Shown one piece after another: positions 1 through 8,587 of a DNA stretch of 53,598 bases. Under the pieces are notes generated by a model. That model saw nothing but the letters and a program-made list of their open reading frames with translations, had not been told where the DNA came from and searched no databases. The DNA comes from CAKRJP01 sp963658085 (GTDB taxonomy: Bacteria; Bacillota; Clostridia; Lachnospirales; Lachnospiraceae): NCBI GenBank assembly GCA_963658085.1, contig CAVKOU010000013.1:1-53598 (forward strand), in the 5' to 3' direction. The position numbers were made by a program, and so were the translations under genes. The first letter of the stretch is position 1. Every line of letters begins with the position of its first letter.

Positions 1-54
1 TATTGTCCCTACAAATGCTGTTTTATTTGCAATACTAGATTTTGGAAAAAATAA

Positions 55-83
55 TTGCAAATTGATCTTCGCTGTGTTATGAT
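55..83 (+). promoter_or_regulatory. Promoter of tRNA-Leu
   Basis: TTGCAA at 55-60 and TATGAT at 78-83 are separated by exactly 17 bases, a good sigma-A-type promoter. Transcription would begin near 90, just ahead of the mature tRNA 5' end at 95. Confidence 0.7.
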
Positions 84-94
84 AGTCGTTGTCA

Positions 95-178
95 GCGGAG
101 ATGGCGGAATGGCAGACGCGCTAGATTCAGGTTCTAGTGGGAGTTTATCCTGTGTGGGTTCAAGTCCCATTCTCCGCA
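95..178 (+). tRNA. tRNA-Leu (anticodon CAG)
   Basis: The 84-nt sequence folds as a class II tRNA. The acceptor stem GCGGAGA (95-101) pairs with TCTCCGC (171-177), followed by discriminator A. The anticodon stem CTAGA/TCTAG encloses the loop TTCAGGT with anticodon CAG, which reads CUG leucine codons. A long variable arm and a T-arm with GGTTCAAGTCC are present, as expected for tRNA-Leu. CCA is not encoded. The gene has its own promoter upstream and a terminator directly behind it. Confidence 0.95.
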
Positions 179-185
179 CGATATA

Positions 186-222
186 AAACCTCGAAATCTT
201 GAGAAAGGTTTCGAGGTTTTTT
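186..222 (+). terminator. Rho-independent terminator after tRNA-Leu
   Basis: AAACCTCGAAA and TTTCGAGGTTT form an 11-bp stem around a 12-nt loop and run into TTTTTT. It closes the tRNA transcription unit. Confidence 0.85.
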
Positions 223-223
223 G

Positions 224-251
224 TTGTACAAAAATGGCAGTGTGCTATAAT
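224..251 (+). promoter_or_regulatory. Promoter of mscL
   Basis: TTGTAC (224-229), a 16-base spacer and TATAAT (246-251) lie immediately after the tRNA terminator and 35 bases before mscL. Confidence 0.6.
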
Positions 252-286
252 TATGAAACATAATAAGTGAAGGAGGAATACTAAGA

Positions 287-697
287 ATGAAAAAATTCAT
301 TGAAGAATTTAAAGCTTTTGCGCTCCGAGGCAATGTGATGGACATGGCAGTCGGTGTAATTATTGGAGGTGCTTTTTCGGGAATTGTAACCTCTTTGACA
401 GATAACTTTATCAATCCGATTCTTAATCTCTTGACAGGTGGTGCGACCTATACACTGTCTGATGTTGCAGGATTCGCATCTTCATTTCTTTCAGCAGTCA
501 TAAACTTTATTATCATGGCATTTATTCTTTTCTGTCTTATGAAAGGAATCAATAAGTTGACAAGCCTTACGAAGAAACCAGAAGAACCGGCAGAGCCAGA
601 GACCAAAGTTTGTCCGTACTGTCAGAGCGAGATTAGTATCAAGGCGACAAGATGCCCACACTGCACATCTGTTTTAGAGGAAGTAAAGGCAGAATAA
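287..697 (+). CDS. mscL: Large-conductance mechanosensitive channel MscL with zinc-ribbon tail
   Basis: MscL is a homopentameric membrane pore that opens under extreme tension and releases solutes on hypo-osmotic shock. The 136-residue protein starts with the family's amphipathic N-terminal helix and TM1 (MKKFIEEFKAFALRGNVMDMA, then VGVIIGGAFSGIV), followed by a periplasm-facing loop and TM2 around residues 67-90. The cytoplasmic tail carries two CxxC pairs (C109/C112 and C123/C126), a short zinc ribbon absent from the E. coli protein. The ATG at 287 follows AAGGAGG and lies 36 bases behind a good -10. Function is secure from the family; the role of the zinc ribbon is unknown to me. Confidence 0.95.
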   Translation: MKKFIEEFKAFALRGNVMDMAVGVIIGGAFSGIVTSLTDNFINPILNLLTGGATYTLSDVAGFASSFLSAVINFIIMAFILFCLMKGINKLTSLTKKPEEPAEPETKVCPYCQSEISIKATRCPHCTSVLEEVKAE

Positions 698-730
698 TAT
701 CAAGAAATAGATAAGAAAGCGAGAGCAAAT

Positions 731-1411
731 ATGGCGAGTATTTTTGATATTTTAGGACCTGTGATGGTTGGGCCATCCAGCTCCCATACAGCAGGAGCTG
801 TCAGAATTGGTCTGATCGGGCGGAAGCTTTTTGGCAGGCAGCCGGATATTTGTAAGATTTATTTATCTGGGTCTTTTGCGGCTACCGGTGCAGGGCATGG
901 TACAGATAAAGCCCTTGTGGCAGGTCTTTTAGGAATGCAGCCGGATGATATGCGGATTCCGGATAGTTTTCAGATGGCAAAGGAAACCGGATTAAAGTTT
1001 GATATTGAGAAGAAAGAAATCAGAGGAGCTCACCCAAATACAGTGCAGATGGTATTAGAGGCTGAGGGAGCAGAAACCCTGAACATTCAGGCATGTTCTA
1101 TTGGCGGCGGTCGTATTTTAGTGAATCAAATTGATAATATCGATGTAAATTTCAATGCAGAGAGTAATACCCTTATTGTTCACAACGAGGATAAACCGGG
1201 ACATGTGGCACAGGTGACGGCTATTTTGCATCAGATCAATGTAAATATAGCAACCTTACAGCTTTTTAGAGATAAGAGAGGCGGCTATGCTGTTATGGTC
1301 ATTGAGACCGATGAAGTGATTCCGGATATGGCGATTCAGTGGCTTCGCAGGCTGGAAGGAATTATTAAGGTAACCTTCTTTAATGTAAATGAAGGAATTG
1401 ATGCTGAGTAG
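731..1411 (+). CDS. sdaAB: L-serine dehydratase, iron-sulfur-dependent, beta subunit
   Basis: With the alpha subunit encoded just downstream, this forms the oxygen-sensitive 4Fe-4S L-serine dehydratase that converts serine to pyruvate and ammonia, a common entry point in amino-acid fermentation. The 226-residue protein shows the N-terminal SDH-beta signature (GPVMVGPSSSHTAGAVRIG, residues ~9-27) and a C-terminal ACT domain from about residue 148, whose start NTLIVHNEDKPGHVAQVT is typical of a ligand-binding ACT module. It is 33 bases behind mscL. The alpha gene starts 10 bases after this stop, so the two are co-transcribed and probably translationally coupled. Confidence 0.95.
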   Translation: MASIFDILGPVMVGPSSSHTAGAVRIGLIGRKLFGRQPDICKIYLSGSFAATGAGHGTDKALVAGLLGMQPDDMRIPDSFQMAKETGLKFDIEKKEIRGAHPNTVQMVLEAEGAETLNIQACSIGGGRILVNQIDNIDVNFNAESNTLIVHNEDKPGHVAQVTAILHQINVNIATLQLFRDKRGGYAVMVIETDEVIPDMAIQWLRRLEGIIKVTFFNVNEGIDAE

Positions 1412-1421
1412 GAGGGCGGAT

Positions 1422-2291
1422 ATGTCGTTTGGTTCAATGGATGGAATTTGCGTAAGATGTAAGGAGCTAAAGCTTCCATTTTGGAAGGCTATACAGCTTG
1501 AAGATTGTACGGAACGAGCAGTTTCTGAGGTAGATTCCTTAGAACAGATGAAGTATATGTGGAAATCTATGGAAGACAGTGTAGATGCCTATGAGACGGG
1601 ACTTTCTTCCAACAGCGGCCTTGTGGGAACGGAAGGCGGTCTTATGGAGGCTTACAACCAAGGAGGTGACACTCTTTGCGGTGATTTTATGGGGAAAGTC
1701 ATAGCTACAGCTCTGAAAATGGGATGTAACAATGCCTGTATGAAGCGTATCGTGGCAGCTCCTACCGCAGGAGCCTGTGGGGTTATGCCGGCGGTATTAG
1801 TGACCTATCAGAGAGAACATGAGATCCCTCAGGAAAAGATGGTGGAAGCTATGTATGTGGCGGCAGGTATCGGTCAGGTAATTGCCCACAGAGCATATAT
1901 TGCCGGAGCTTCCGGTGGATGTCAGGCGGAGATTGGTTCCGCGGCAGCGATGGCAGCGGGAGCTATTTGTCATCTGAAAGGTGGAAACAATGAGCAGATT
2001 TCCCATGCCTGTGCCATGTCTTTAAAGAATCTTATGGGGTTGGTATGCGATCCGGTGGGAGGCTTGGTGGAAGTGCCTTGTGTAAAGCGAAATGTCATTG
2101 GGGCTTTTGATGCTTTGTCGGCAGCAGACATGGCTCTTGCGGGAATTAAGAGTCAGATTCCGGTGGATCAGGTGATTGATGCCATGCGGGAAGTTGGAGA
2201 TAAGATGGATCCAAGTCTCAAGGAGACAGGAATCGGTGGCGTGGCAGGAAGCCCAAAAGCGCATGAAATCGTGAAGGAACTAGGAATGTAA
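1422..2291 (+). CDS. sdaAA: L-serine dehydratase, iron-sulfur-dependent, alpha subunit
   Basis: This is the catalytic partner of SdaAB and carries cysteines for the labile 4Fe-4S cluster, which binds and activates the serine hydroxyl. Conserved stretches include TEGGLMEAYN, KMGCNNACMKRIVAAPTAGACG (residues ~104-125, two segments) and GASGGCQAEIGSA. The start is placed at ATG 1422, giving 289 residues, because TAGGAGGGCG, overlapping the sdaAB stop, is a well-spaced ribosome site. An in-frame ATG at 1389 lies inside sdaAB and has no such site. The last codons belong to a 40-bp tandem repeat that continues past the stop. Confidence 0.95.
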   Translation: MSFGSMDGICVRCKELKLPFWKAIQLEDCTERAVSEVDSLEQMKYMWKSMEDSVDAYETGLSSNSGLVGTEGGLMEAYNQGGDTLCGDFMGKVIATALKMGCNNACMKRIVAAPTAGACGVMPAVLVTYQREHEIPQEKMVEAMYVAAGIGQVIAHRAYIAGASGGCQAEIGSAAAMAAGAICHLKGGNNEQISHACAMSLKNLMGLVCDPVGGLVEVPCVKRNVIGAFDALSAADMALAGIKSQIPVDQVIDAMREVGDKMDPSLKETGIGGVAGSPKAHEIVKELGM

Positions 2292-2372
2292 TTTGAATAT
2301 CTACGAGATTCTAAAAAAACTAGGAATGTAACTTTAATATCTACGAGATTCTAAAAGAACTAGGAGAGTAAC
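2277..2372 (+). repeat. Tandem repeat, 40-bp unit, 2.4 copies
   Basis: The core TAGGAATGTAA recurs at 2281 and 2321, and as TAGGAGAGTAA at 2361, a period of exactly 40 bases. Each full unit also contains ATATCTACGAGATTCTAAAA. The first copy supplies the last codons and stop of sdaAA; later copies repeat the same stop in non-coding DNA. It looks like a local duplication of the gene's 3' end. Confidence 0.85.
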
Positions 2373-2420
2373 AATGGAATTTTTGGAGATTTGAGATTAT
2401 AGAAAGGGGAGAGACAAAGG

Positions 2421-3149
2421 ATGTACCAGGAAGAGATAGCTAAATTACAGGCGATTATAGACGATAGCGAGAATATTGTATTTTTTGGAGGGGCAGGGGT
2501 GTCCACGGAAAGTGGAATCCCGGATTTTCGTAGCGCAGATGGTATTTATCATCAAAAGTATAAGTACTCTCCGGAACAGGTCGTAAGCCATAGCTTCTTC
2601 GTGAGACATACCGACGCTTTCTACGATTTTTATAAAGAGAAAATGATCTTCCTGGATGCGAAACCAAATGCAGCCCATATAAAATTAGCAGAACTGGAGG
2701 CGGCAGGAAAACTTTCGGCGGTAGTAACACAGAATATTGACGGACTTCATCAGGCGGCGGGAAGTAAGAACGTTTATGAACTTCACGGAAGTATTATGCG
2801 TAACTACTGTCAGAACTGTCATAAATTCTATGATGTGAATTATGTGAAATCTGCAGAAGGGACACCTCGTTGTTCCTGCGGAGGCATTGTAAAACCTGAT
2901 GTGGTACTCTACGAGGAAGGACTGGATTCTGAAGTAATTCAGAATACTATTTCAGCCATAAGTAGGGCAGACACCCTAATTATAGGAGGGACTTCCCTGG
3001 TAGTTTATCCTGCTGCCGGCTTTATCGATTATTTCAGAGGAAAGCATTTGGTGGTAATCAATAAAAGTGCCACTGCAAGGGAAGTGGGAGCAGAGCTTAC
3101 CATTGCGGCTCCGATCGGAGAAATCCTTGGAGCAATCAAGGTTTCCTAA
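2421..3149 (+). CDS. cobB: NAD-dependent protein deacetylase/deacylase, sirtuin family
   Basis: Sirtuins remove acetyl or longer acyl groups from lysine side chains while consuming NAD, giving nicotinamide and O-acyl-ADP-ribose. The 242-residue protein has the NAD-binding signature GAGVSTESGIPDFR (residues ~24-37), the QNIDGLH motif, the catalytic histidine H122 in HGS, and a structural zinc site made of C130/C133 and C151/C153 (CxxC and CxC). The C-terminal GTSLVVYPAA segment closes the Rossmann fold. It follows sdaAA by about 130 bases, with AAAGGGGAGAGA before the ATG. Deacetylase versus longer-chain deacylase activity cannot be told from sequence alone. Confidence 0.93.
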   Translation: MYQEEIAKLQAIIDDSENIVFFGGAGVSTESGIPDFRSADGIYHQKYKYSPEQVVSHSFFVRHTDAFYDFYKEKMIFLDAKPNAAHIKLAELEAAGKLSAVVTQNIDGLHQAAGSKNVYELHGSIMRNYCQNCHKFYDVNYVKSAEGTPRCSCGGIVKPDVVLYEEGLDSEVIQNTISAISRADTLIIGGTSLVVYPAAGFIDYFRGKHLVVINKSATAREVGAELTIAAPIGEILGAIKVS

Positions 3150-3228
3150 ATAAAAGAAAACCTCGGTTTTGTACTAAATTTGTATTAAAAATGAAACCTT
3201 AAGAGTTTGTGAAAATTCCTTGAACATC

Positions 3229-3257
3229 TTGACAAAATAAGGGCGCATGACTATGAT
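3229..3257 (+). promoter_or_regulatory. Promoter of the valS transcription unit
   Basis: A consensus TTGACA (3229-3234), a 17-base spacer and TATGAT (3252-3257) predict transcription from about 3264. This gives a leader of roughly 430 nt that contains the T-box. Confidence 0.8.
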
Positions 3258-3283
3258 ATTTGGTAGTTTGTACGCCCTTTTTT
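3239..3283 (+). terminator. Possible terminator wrapped around the valS promoter
   Basis: AAGGGCG (3239-3245) pairs with CGCCCTT (3273-3279), followed by TTTT. The first arm lies between the -35 and -10 boxes, so only read-through RNA from cobB contains both arms. RNA started at the valS promoter lacks arm one and would pass. The loop is long (27 nt), which lowers confidence. Confidence 0.45.
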
Positions 3284-3299
3284 ATTGTTGGTTTACCCC

Positions 3300-3620
3300 A
3301 TGAGCAAAAGGAAAGCAAGTGACAGTAGACGATAAAATTTGGTGTTATATTTGAAAGGCAATGAAGAAGAGGAGTAGGTAGTTCTGACCTGACAGAGAGA
3401 GGAATTAGAGGTTGAGAGTTCCTTAAGGAGACAGGGTGCTGAAGGTAGCTTTGGAGCTGGGTGGCTAAGAGGTCTTTGGACAAAAGAATCTGAAGGCAGG
3501 TAGGCGATCACGGAATCATTCACGTTATAGAATAAGAGGAGAGTATAGATTTATTCTATATAAATGAAGGTGGTACCGCGATGCTCGTCGCCCTTTATGC
3601 GTAAGGGGTGACGTTTTTTT
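3300..3620 (+). promoter_or_regulatory. T-box riboswitch (valine) controlling valS
   Basis: T-box leaders sense uncharged tRNA and then prevent termination upstream of aminoacyl-tRNA synthetase genes. The conserved T-box sequence AAGGTGGTACCGCG is at 3567-3580. Its TGGT (3571-3574) is suited to pair with an uncharged tRNA ending ACCA. The stem I distal motif AGAGAG is near 3403, and GAAGGTAGCTTTGGAGC at 3441-3457 presents GTA (3445-3447), a valine codon, as the likely specifier. The intrinsic terminator is the stem CGTCGCCCT with AGGGGTGACG followed by TTTTTTT, ending at 3620. The downstream gene is valyl-tRNA synthetase, which agrees with the specifier. Confidence 0.92.
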
Positions 3621-3691
3621 GTGCAATAAGTAATCGAGTAAGATGACATTGATTGCTAAGCTAAGAGAAGTAGATTTATGAGGAGAAAATT

Positions 3692-6346
3692 ATGAGTCAA
3701 AATTTGGAGACAACTTACAATCCGAAAGCCATTGAGGCAAAACTTTATGACAAGTGGTGTGAGAATAAATATTTTCATGCGGAAGTAGATCGAAGCAGAA
3801 AGCCATTTACTACCGTAATGCCACCACCGAATATTACAGGTAAACTTCACATGGGACATGCCCTGGACAATACTTTACAGGATATTATCATCCGCTATAA
3901 GAGAATGCAGGGTTATAACGCACTGTGGATTCCGGGAACCGATCATGCGGCTATTTCTACAGAAGTTAAGGTTACCAACCAGTTGAAAGAAGAAGGAATC
4001 GACAAGAAGGAACTGGGAAGAGAGAAGTTCTTAGAGAGAACCTGGCAGTGGAAGGAAGAGTATGCCGGAACGATCGAGTCTCAGCTTAAGAAATTAGGTG
4101 TATCCTGCGATTGGGACAGAGAACGTTTTACCATGGATGAGGGATGCTCTGAGGCAGTTTCTCAGGTATTTATCAACCTTCATGAAAAAGGATTTATTTA
4201 TAAAGGGTCCAGAATCATTAACTGGTGTCCGGTTTGTAAGACTTCTTTGTCCGATGCGGAAGTTGAACACGAGGAACAGGATGGATTCTTCTGGCACATT
4301 AAGTATCCGGTGGTAGGATCTGATGATTTCCTTGAGATTGCAACTACAAGACCGGAAACTCTCTTGGGAGATACGGCTATTGCGGTACATCCGGAGGATG
4401 AAAGATACAAAGATATCGTAGGAAAGAATGTAATTCTTCCATTGGTGGGAAGAGAGATCCCGGTTGTGGCAGATTACTATGTAGATAAAGAATTCGGAAC
4501 CGGTGCCGTAAAGATTACACCCGCCCACGATCCTAACGATTTTGAAGTTGGAAAGCGTCACAACCTTCCTGAGATCAATATTATGAATGACGATGCTACC
4601 ATTAATTCTAATGGCGGTAAGTACGAGGGTATGGACCGCTACGAGGCTCGTAAGCTGATCGTGAAGGAGCTTGAGGAGCAGGGATACTTAGTGAAAATCG
4701 TTCCACATTCCCATAATGTAGGAACTCATGACAGATGTAAGACTACCGTAGAGCCGTTGATCAAACAGCAGTGGTTTGTAAAAATGGAGGAGCTTGCAAA
4801 ACCTGCTATTAATGCTATTAAGACAGGGGAGCTTCGCTTTGTTCCGGAGAGATTTGATAAGATTTATCTTCACTGGTTAGAGAATATCCGCGACTGGTGT
4901 ATTTCCAGACAGATTTGGTGGGGACATAGAATTCCTGCTTACTACTGTGATGATTGCGGAGAGGTAGTAGTAGCAAAAGAACTTCCAAAGAAGTGTCCGA
5001 AGTGTGGTTGTACTCACTTTACACAGGATGAAGATACCTTGGATACCTGGTTTTCATCAGCATTGTGGCCGTTTTCAACCTTAGGATGGCCAGAGCAGAC
5101 AGAAGATCTTGATTACTTCTATCCGACCGATGTGTTGGTTACAGGTTATGATATTATCTTCTTCTGGGTTATACGAATGGTATTTTCAGGATATGCCCAT
5201 ACAGGAAAATCACCATTCCATACCGTATTTATCCACGGTTTGGTTCGTGACTCCCAGGGACGCAAGATGAGTAAATCCTTAGGAAATGGTATCGATCCAT
5301 TGGATATTATTGATCAGTATGGTGCCGATGCACTTCGTATGACCTTGATTACAGGAAATGCTCCCGGAAATGACATGCGTTTTTACAATGAGAAGGTAGA
5401 GGCAAGCCGTAACTTTGCAAACAAGGTATGGAATGCATCCAGATTCATCCTCATGAACATGGAAGGCAAGGAAATTACTGCTCCTACAGATCTAAAGGAT
5501 CGTCCGGCAGATCGCTGGATTCTTTCTAAGTGCAACCGCTTAGTAAAAGATGTTACAGAAAATATGGACAAGTTTGAGCTTGGTATTGCTCTTTCTAAAA
5601 TCTATGACTTTATGTGGGATGAGTTCTGTGATTGGTATATCGAGCTTGCAAAATATCGTATCTATCACGGAGAAGAGGATGCAGTTAGTGCAAATGACGC
5701 TCTTTGGACTTTAAGAGAGGTTCTAAAGACTTCCTTAAAGCTTCTCCATCCATATATGCCATTTGTTACAGAGGAGATTTACAGCAAGCTGATTCCGGAG
5801 GAAGAGTCACTTATGATGTCTCAGTGGCCGGTATATCAGGAGGCTTATAACTTCCCGGCAGAAGAGAATATTGTAGATCACTATAAGGAGATCGTTCGTG
5901 GTGTCAGAAATGTCCGTGCGGAAATGAATGTTCCGAATTCCCGCAAGGCTACCATTTACGTGGTAACAGAAGATGCAGATCTTCAGGCTGGATTGGGACT
6001 TTTAAAAGAGTCCGCTATGATGATGGCTGCTGCCAATGATTTCGTGGTTCAGACAGACAAGTCTAACATTGCAGAGGATGCAGTTTCCGTTGTAGTGTCA
6101 GATGCTACCGTATATGTTCCTCTTGAAGAGTTGGTAGACTTTGCCCAGGAGGCAGAGCGTCTGAGCAAAGAGGCGCAGAAACTAGAAAAGGAGATTGCTC
6201 GTGCAGAAGGTATGCTGAATAATGAGAAATTTGTAAGCAAGGCGCCGGAAGCAAAGGTGCAGGCAGAGCGCGATAAACTTGAGAAATATAAACAGATGTT
6301 AGAACAGGTAAATGAGCGACTTGCCGGACTGAAAAACCGAGCATAG
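3692..6346 (+). CDS. valS: Valyl-tRNA synthetase
   Basis: This class I aminoacyl-tRNA synthetase charges tRNA-Val and edits mischarged threonine. The 884-residue protein contains the HIGH-type motif GKLHMGHALDN (residues ~50-60), a CP1 editing domain (TTRPETLLGDTAIAVHP), zinc-type cysteine pairs (YYCDDCGE; KCPKCGC), the KMSKS motif at 525-529, an anticodon-binding domain beginning near residue 610, and a C-terminal coiled coil of about 65 residues typical of ValRS. Length matches the family. ATG 3692 follows GAGGAG. Expression is controlled by the valine T-box upstream. Confidence 0.97.
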   Translation: MSQNLETTYNPKAIEAKLYDKWCENKYFHAEVDRSRKPFTTVMPPPNITGKLHMGHALDNTLQDIIIRYKRMQGYNALWIPGTDHAAISTEVKVTNQLKEEGIDKKELGREKFLERTWQWKEEYAGTIESQLKKLGVSCDWDRERFTMDEGCSEAVSQVFINLHEKGFIYKGSRIINWCPVCKTSLSDAEVEHEEQDGFFWHIKYPVVGSDDFLEIATTRPETLLGDTAIAVHPEDERYKDIVGKNVILPLVGREIPVVADYYVDKEFGTGAVKITPAHDPNDFEVGKRHNLPEINIMNDDATINSNGGKYEGMDRYEARKLIVKELEEQGYLVKIVPHSHNVGTHDRCKTTVEPLIKQQWFVKMEELAKPAINAIKTGELRFVPERFDKIYLHWLENIRDWCISRQIWWGHRIPAYYCDDCGEVVVAKELPKKCPKCGCTHFTQDEDTLDTWFSSALWPFSTLGWPEQTEDLDYFYPTDVLVTGYDIIFFWVIRMVFSGYAHTGKSPFHTVFIHGLVRDSQGRKMSKSLGNGIDPLDIIDQYGADALRMTLITGNAPGNDMRFYNEKVEASRNFANKVWNASRFILMNMEGKEITAPTDLKDRPADRWILSKCNRLVKDVTENMDKFELGIALSKIYDFMWDEFCDWYIELAKYRIYHGEEDAVSANDALWTLREVLKTSLKLLHPYMPFVTEEIYSKLIPEEESLMMSQWPVYQEAYNFPAEENIVDHYKEIVRGVRNVRAEMNVPNSRKATIYVVTEDADLQAGLGLLKESAMMMAAANDFVVQTDKSNIAEDAVSVVVSDATVYVPLEELVDFAQEAERLSKEAQKLEKEIARAEGMLNNEKFVSKAPEAKVQAERDKLEKYKQMLEQVNERLAGLKNRA

Positions 6347-6350
6347 TAAA

Positions 6351-8576
6351 ATGAAAAATTTTCCTATAAAATTTAAATCTAAGTTTAAATTAAAAAGACC
6401 CGATATAAAAGGGAAGGTTAAGAAACTAAAGAATTTAAAAAAAGAGGACGTGATTCAATATTTTAAGAATCGCGGGGAGCGTAGAAAACGCATTCTTGAA
6501 AAACGAAGAAACAGCGCTTTTGCTAAGAAGATGAGACCGGTTTATGCATTCATGAACCGGTTCTCAATTCTTTTTCATGCCTTGTTAGCCTGCCTTATTA
6601 ATTTAAGCATCGAAGCCTTATCAAGACATTCCTTGATCGCGGCTTGGAAGTATATGGTAGGCTCGCCTATGGTATTTTTATACAATGCCTTTATGATATT
6701 TATCACATTTTCTGTTGTATATCTGTTCCGAAGGCGTGTGTTTGTAAGACTCCTTATTACCGTGCTTTGGATGGTACTTGGAGTGGCCAATGGCTATATG
6801 CTTTTAAAGCGAGTGACTCCATTTAATGCTCAGGATCTTAAGGTGGCGTCGGATGCGGTATCCCTGATCAATAACTACTTCAACAACTTTGAGTTGATTA
6901 TGCTGGCGGTGGGAATCGGAGCTGTGATTGTCTTGACCATATCCATATGGCGAAGAGGCGGACAGTACGAAGGAAAGATGCACAGACTCTTAGCAGTGGC
7001 GGGAATCGTAGTTTGTGGAGTGGCTTATACCTTTGCTACCAATGCGGCTATTGATAAACGAGTGGTTTCCACCTATTTTGGAAACATTGCATTTGCTTAT
7101 GAAGACTATGGACTCCCTTATTGCTTTATGGCCAGTGTCTTTAATACCGGAATCGATCAGCCTAATGGTTATAGCGAAGAAGCCATGAAAGAGATCAGCA
7201 ATAACGGAGAGATTACCAAAAGTGAAACAGGAAGATCGGAAGATGACCTGCCTAATATTATTGTTGTACAGTTGGAATCTTATTTTGATGTGGACGAGGC
7301 GGAATTCTTTACTACAAATAAGGATGCCTGCCCGAACCTCCATGAGATGTATAAAAATTATTCCAGTGGATATTTCAAGGTGCCTTCCGTAGGAGCGGGA
7401 ACCGCCAATACAGAATTTGAGGTACTGACGGGTATGAGTATGCGATTCTTTGGTCCGGGAGAATATCCTTACAAGACAGTACTTAAGAATCAAACCTGTG
7501 AGAGTGCGGCAACGGCTCTGGCTTCCCTTGGTTACGGAACTCATGGTTTGCATAACAATGGTGGTAACTTCTACAGTAGAGCAAGGGTTTATAATAATAT
7601 TGGATTTGATTCATTTACCAGTAAAGAGTTTATGAATATTCTGCAGACCACCGAAAATGGTTGGTCGAAGGATGAAATCCTGGTGGATCATATCATGGAA
7701 GCTATGGATACTACAGAAGGGCAGGATTTTGTATTTACTGTCAGTGTTCAGGGCCATGGAGATTATCCGGAAGAACAGGTAATTGCCAATCCAAAGATTC
7801 AAGTTGAGGGTATCGAGGATGAAGCTCTGAAAAATAAATGGGAATACTATGTAAATCAAGTTTATGAGATGGATCAGTTCGCAGGAGATCTTATTAAGGC
7901 AGTGGAGAAGAGAAATGAACCTACCGTGGTAGTTTTTTACGGAGATCACTTGCCTACCATGGGGCTTACGGCAGAAGATTTAAAGAGCCGTTATCTTTAT
8001 AATACCAACTATGTAATCTGGGATAATATAGGACTTGAGAAACAAGATAAGAATATTCCTTCTTATCGAATTATGTCAGAGGTATTTGAGCGATTGGATA
8101 TTCATTCCGGAACCGTATTTAACTATCATCAGGAACGGGGAAGCACAAAGAATTATCTGTCGGATCTTGAGCTTCTTCAGTATGATATTCTCTATGGCAA
8201 TCAGTATGTCTATGAAGACAGCAAAAAACCTATCACCAGTGGACATATGGTCATGGGTGTCAGAGATGTAAGCCTTACGAAGATCGTTTCCAAGTTAAAT
8301 AGCGGCTACAGTCTCTATGGAGAAAATTTCACCAAGCAAAGCAAGGTCTTTGTGAATGGAGAAAAGGTGGATAGCAGGTTCTTAAATAATACAAGAATCG
8401 ATATTTCCAATGTTGAACTTAAGGACGACGATGTGATTTGCGTGAAGCAAATGGGATCTAGTAACACTACATTTAGACGTTCGGATTATTATGTATACAA
8501 GAACGGTGAACTGATCTGCCAGGAGGGAACGGCTACCGATAAGACGAAGTCCTGGGTAGAGCAGGAAAATGATTAG
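6351..8576 (+). CDS. LtaS-like membrane sulfatase-fold enzyme (probable lipoteichoic acid or glycerol-phosphate polymer synthase)
   Basis: Members of this family transfer glycerol-phosphate from phosphatidylglycerol to a growing polymer on the outer face of the membrane. The 741-residue protein has a strongly basic N-terminus of about 65 residues, a block of hydrophobic segments (roughly residues 70-240), then an extracellular alkaline-phosphatase-like domain. Metal and nucleophile signatures are visible: PNIIVVQLESYFDV (Glu ligand), the probable catalytic threonine T351 in VGAGTANTEFE, HGLHNNGGNFYSR, SVQGHGDYP and YGDHLP. The C-terminal ~130 residues are an extra domain. It starts 4 bases after valS without a strong ribosome site, suggesting coupling. 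The polymer made is inferred. Confidence 0.85.
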   Translation: MKNFPIKFKSKFKLKRPDIKGKVKKLKNLKKEDVIQYFKNRGERRKRILEKRRNSAFAKKMRPVYAFMNRFSILFHALLACLINLSIEALSRHSLIAAWKYMVGSPMVFLYNAFMIFITFSVVYLFRRRVFVRLLITVLWMVLGVANGYMLLKRVTPFNAQDLKVASDAVSLINNYFNNFELIMLAVGIGAVIVLTISIWRRGGQYEGKMHRLLAVAGIVVCGVAYTFATNAAIDKRVVSTYFGNIAFAYEDYGLPYCFMASVFNTGIDQPNGYSEEAMKEISNNGEITKSETGRSEDDLPNIIVVQLESYFDVDEAEFFTTNKDACPNLHEMYKNYSSGYFKVPSVGAGTANTEFEVLTGMSMRFFGPGEYPYKTVLKNQTCESAATALASLGYGTHGLHNNGGNFYSRARVYNNIGFDSFTSKEFMNILQTTENGWSKDEILVDHIMEAMDTTEGQDFVFTVSVQGHGDYPEEQVIANPKIQVEGIEDEALKNKWEYYVNQVYEMDQFAGDLIKAVEKRNEPTVVVFYGDHLPTMGLTAEDLKSRYLYNTNYVIWDNIGLEKQDKNIPSYRIMSEVFERLDIHSGTVFNYHQERGSTKNYLSDLELLQYDILYGNQYVYEDSKKPITSGHMVMGVRDVSLTKIVSKLNSGYSLYGENFTKQSKVFVNGEKVDSRFLNNTRIDISNVELKDDDVICVKQMGSSNTTFRRSDYYVYKNGELICQEGTATDKTKSWVEQEND

Positions 8577-8587
8577 GAGCATATAGA

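Noticed and set aside
4094..4561. 155-codon minus-strand open frame inside valS
   Set aside because: It overlaps a highly conserved gene, has no ribosome site and no recognisable content; it reflects codon bias of the plus strand.
6990..7553. 187-codon minus-strand open frame inside the LtaS-like gene
   Set aside because: It is antisense to the conserved catalytic domain with no promoter or ribosome site.
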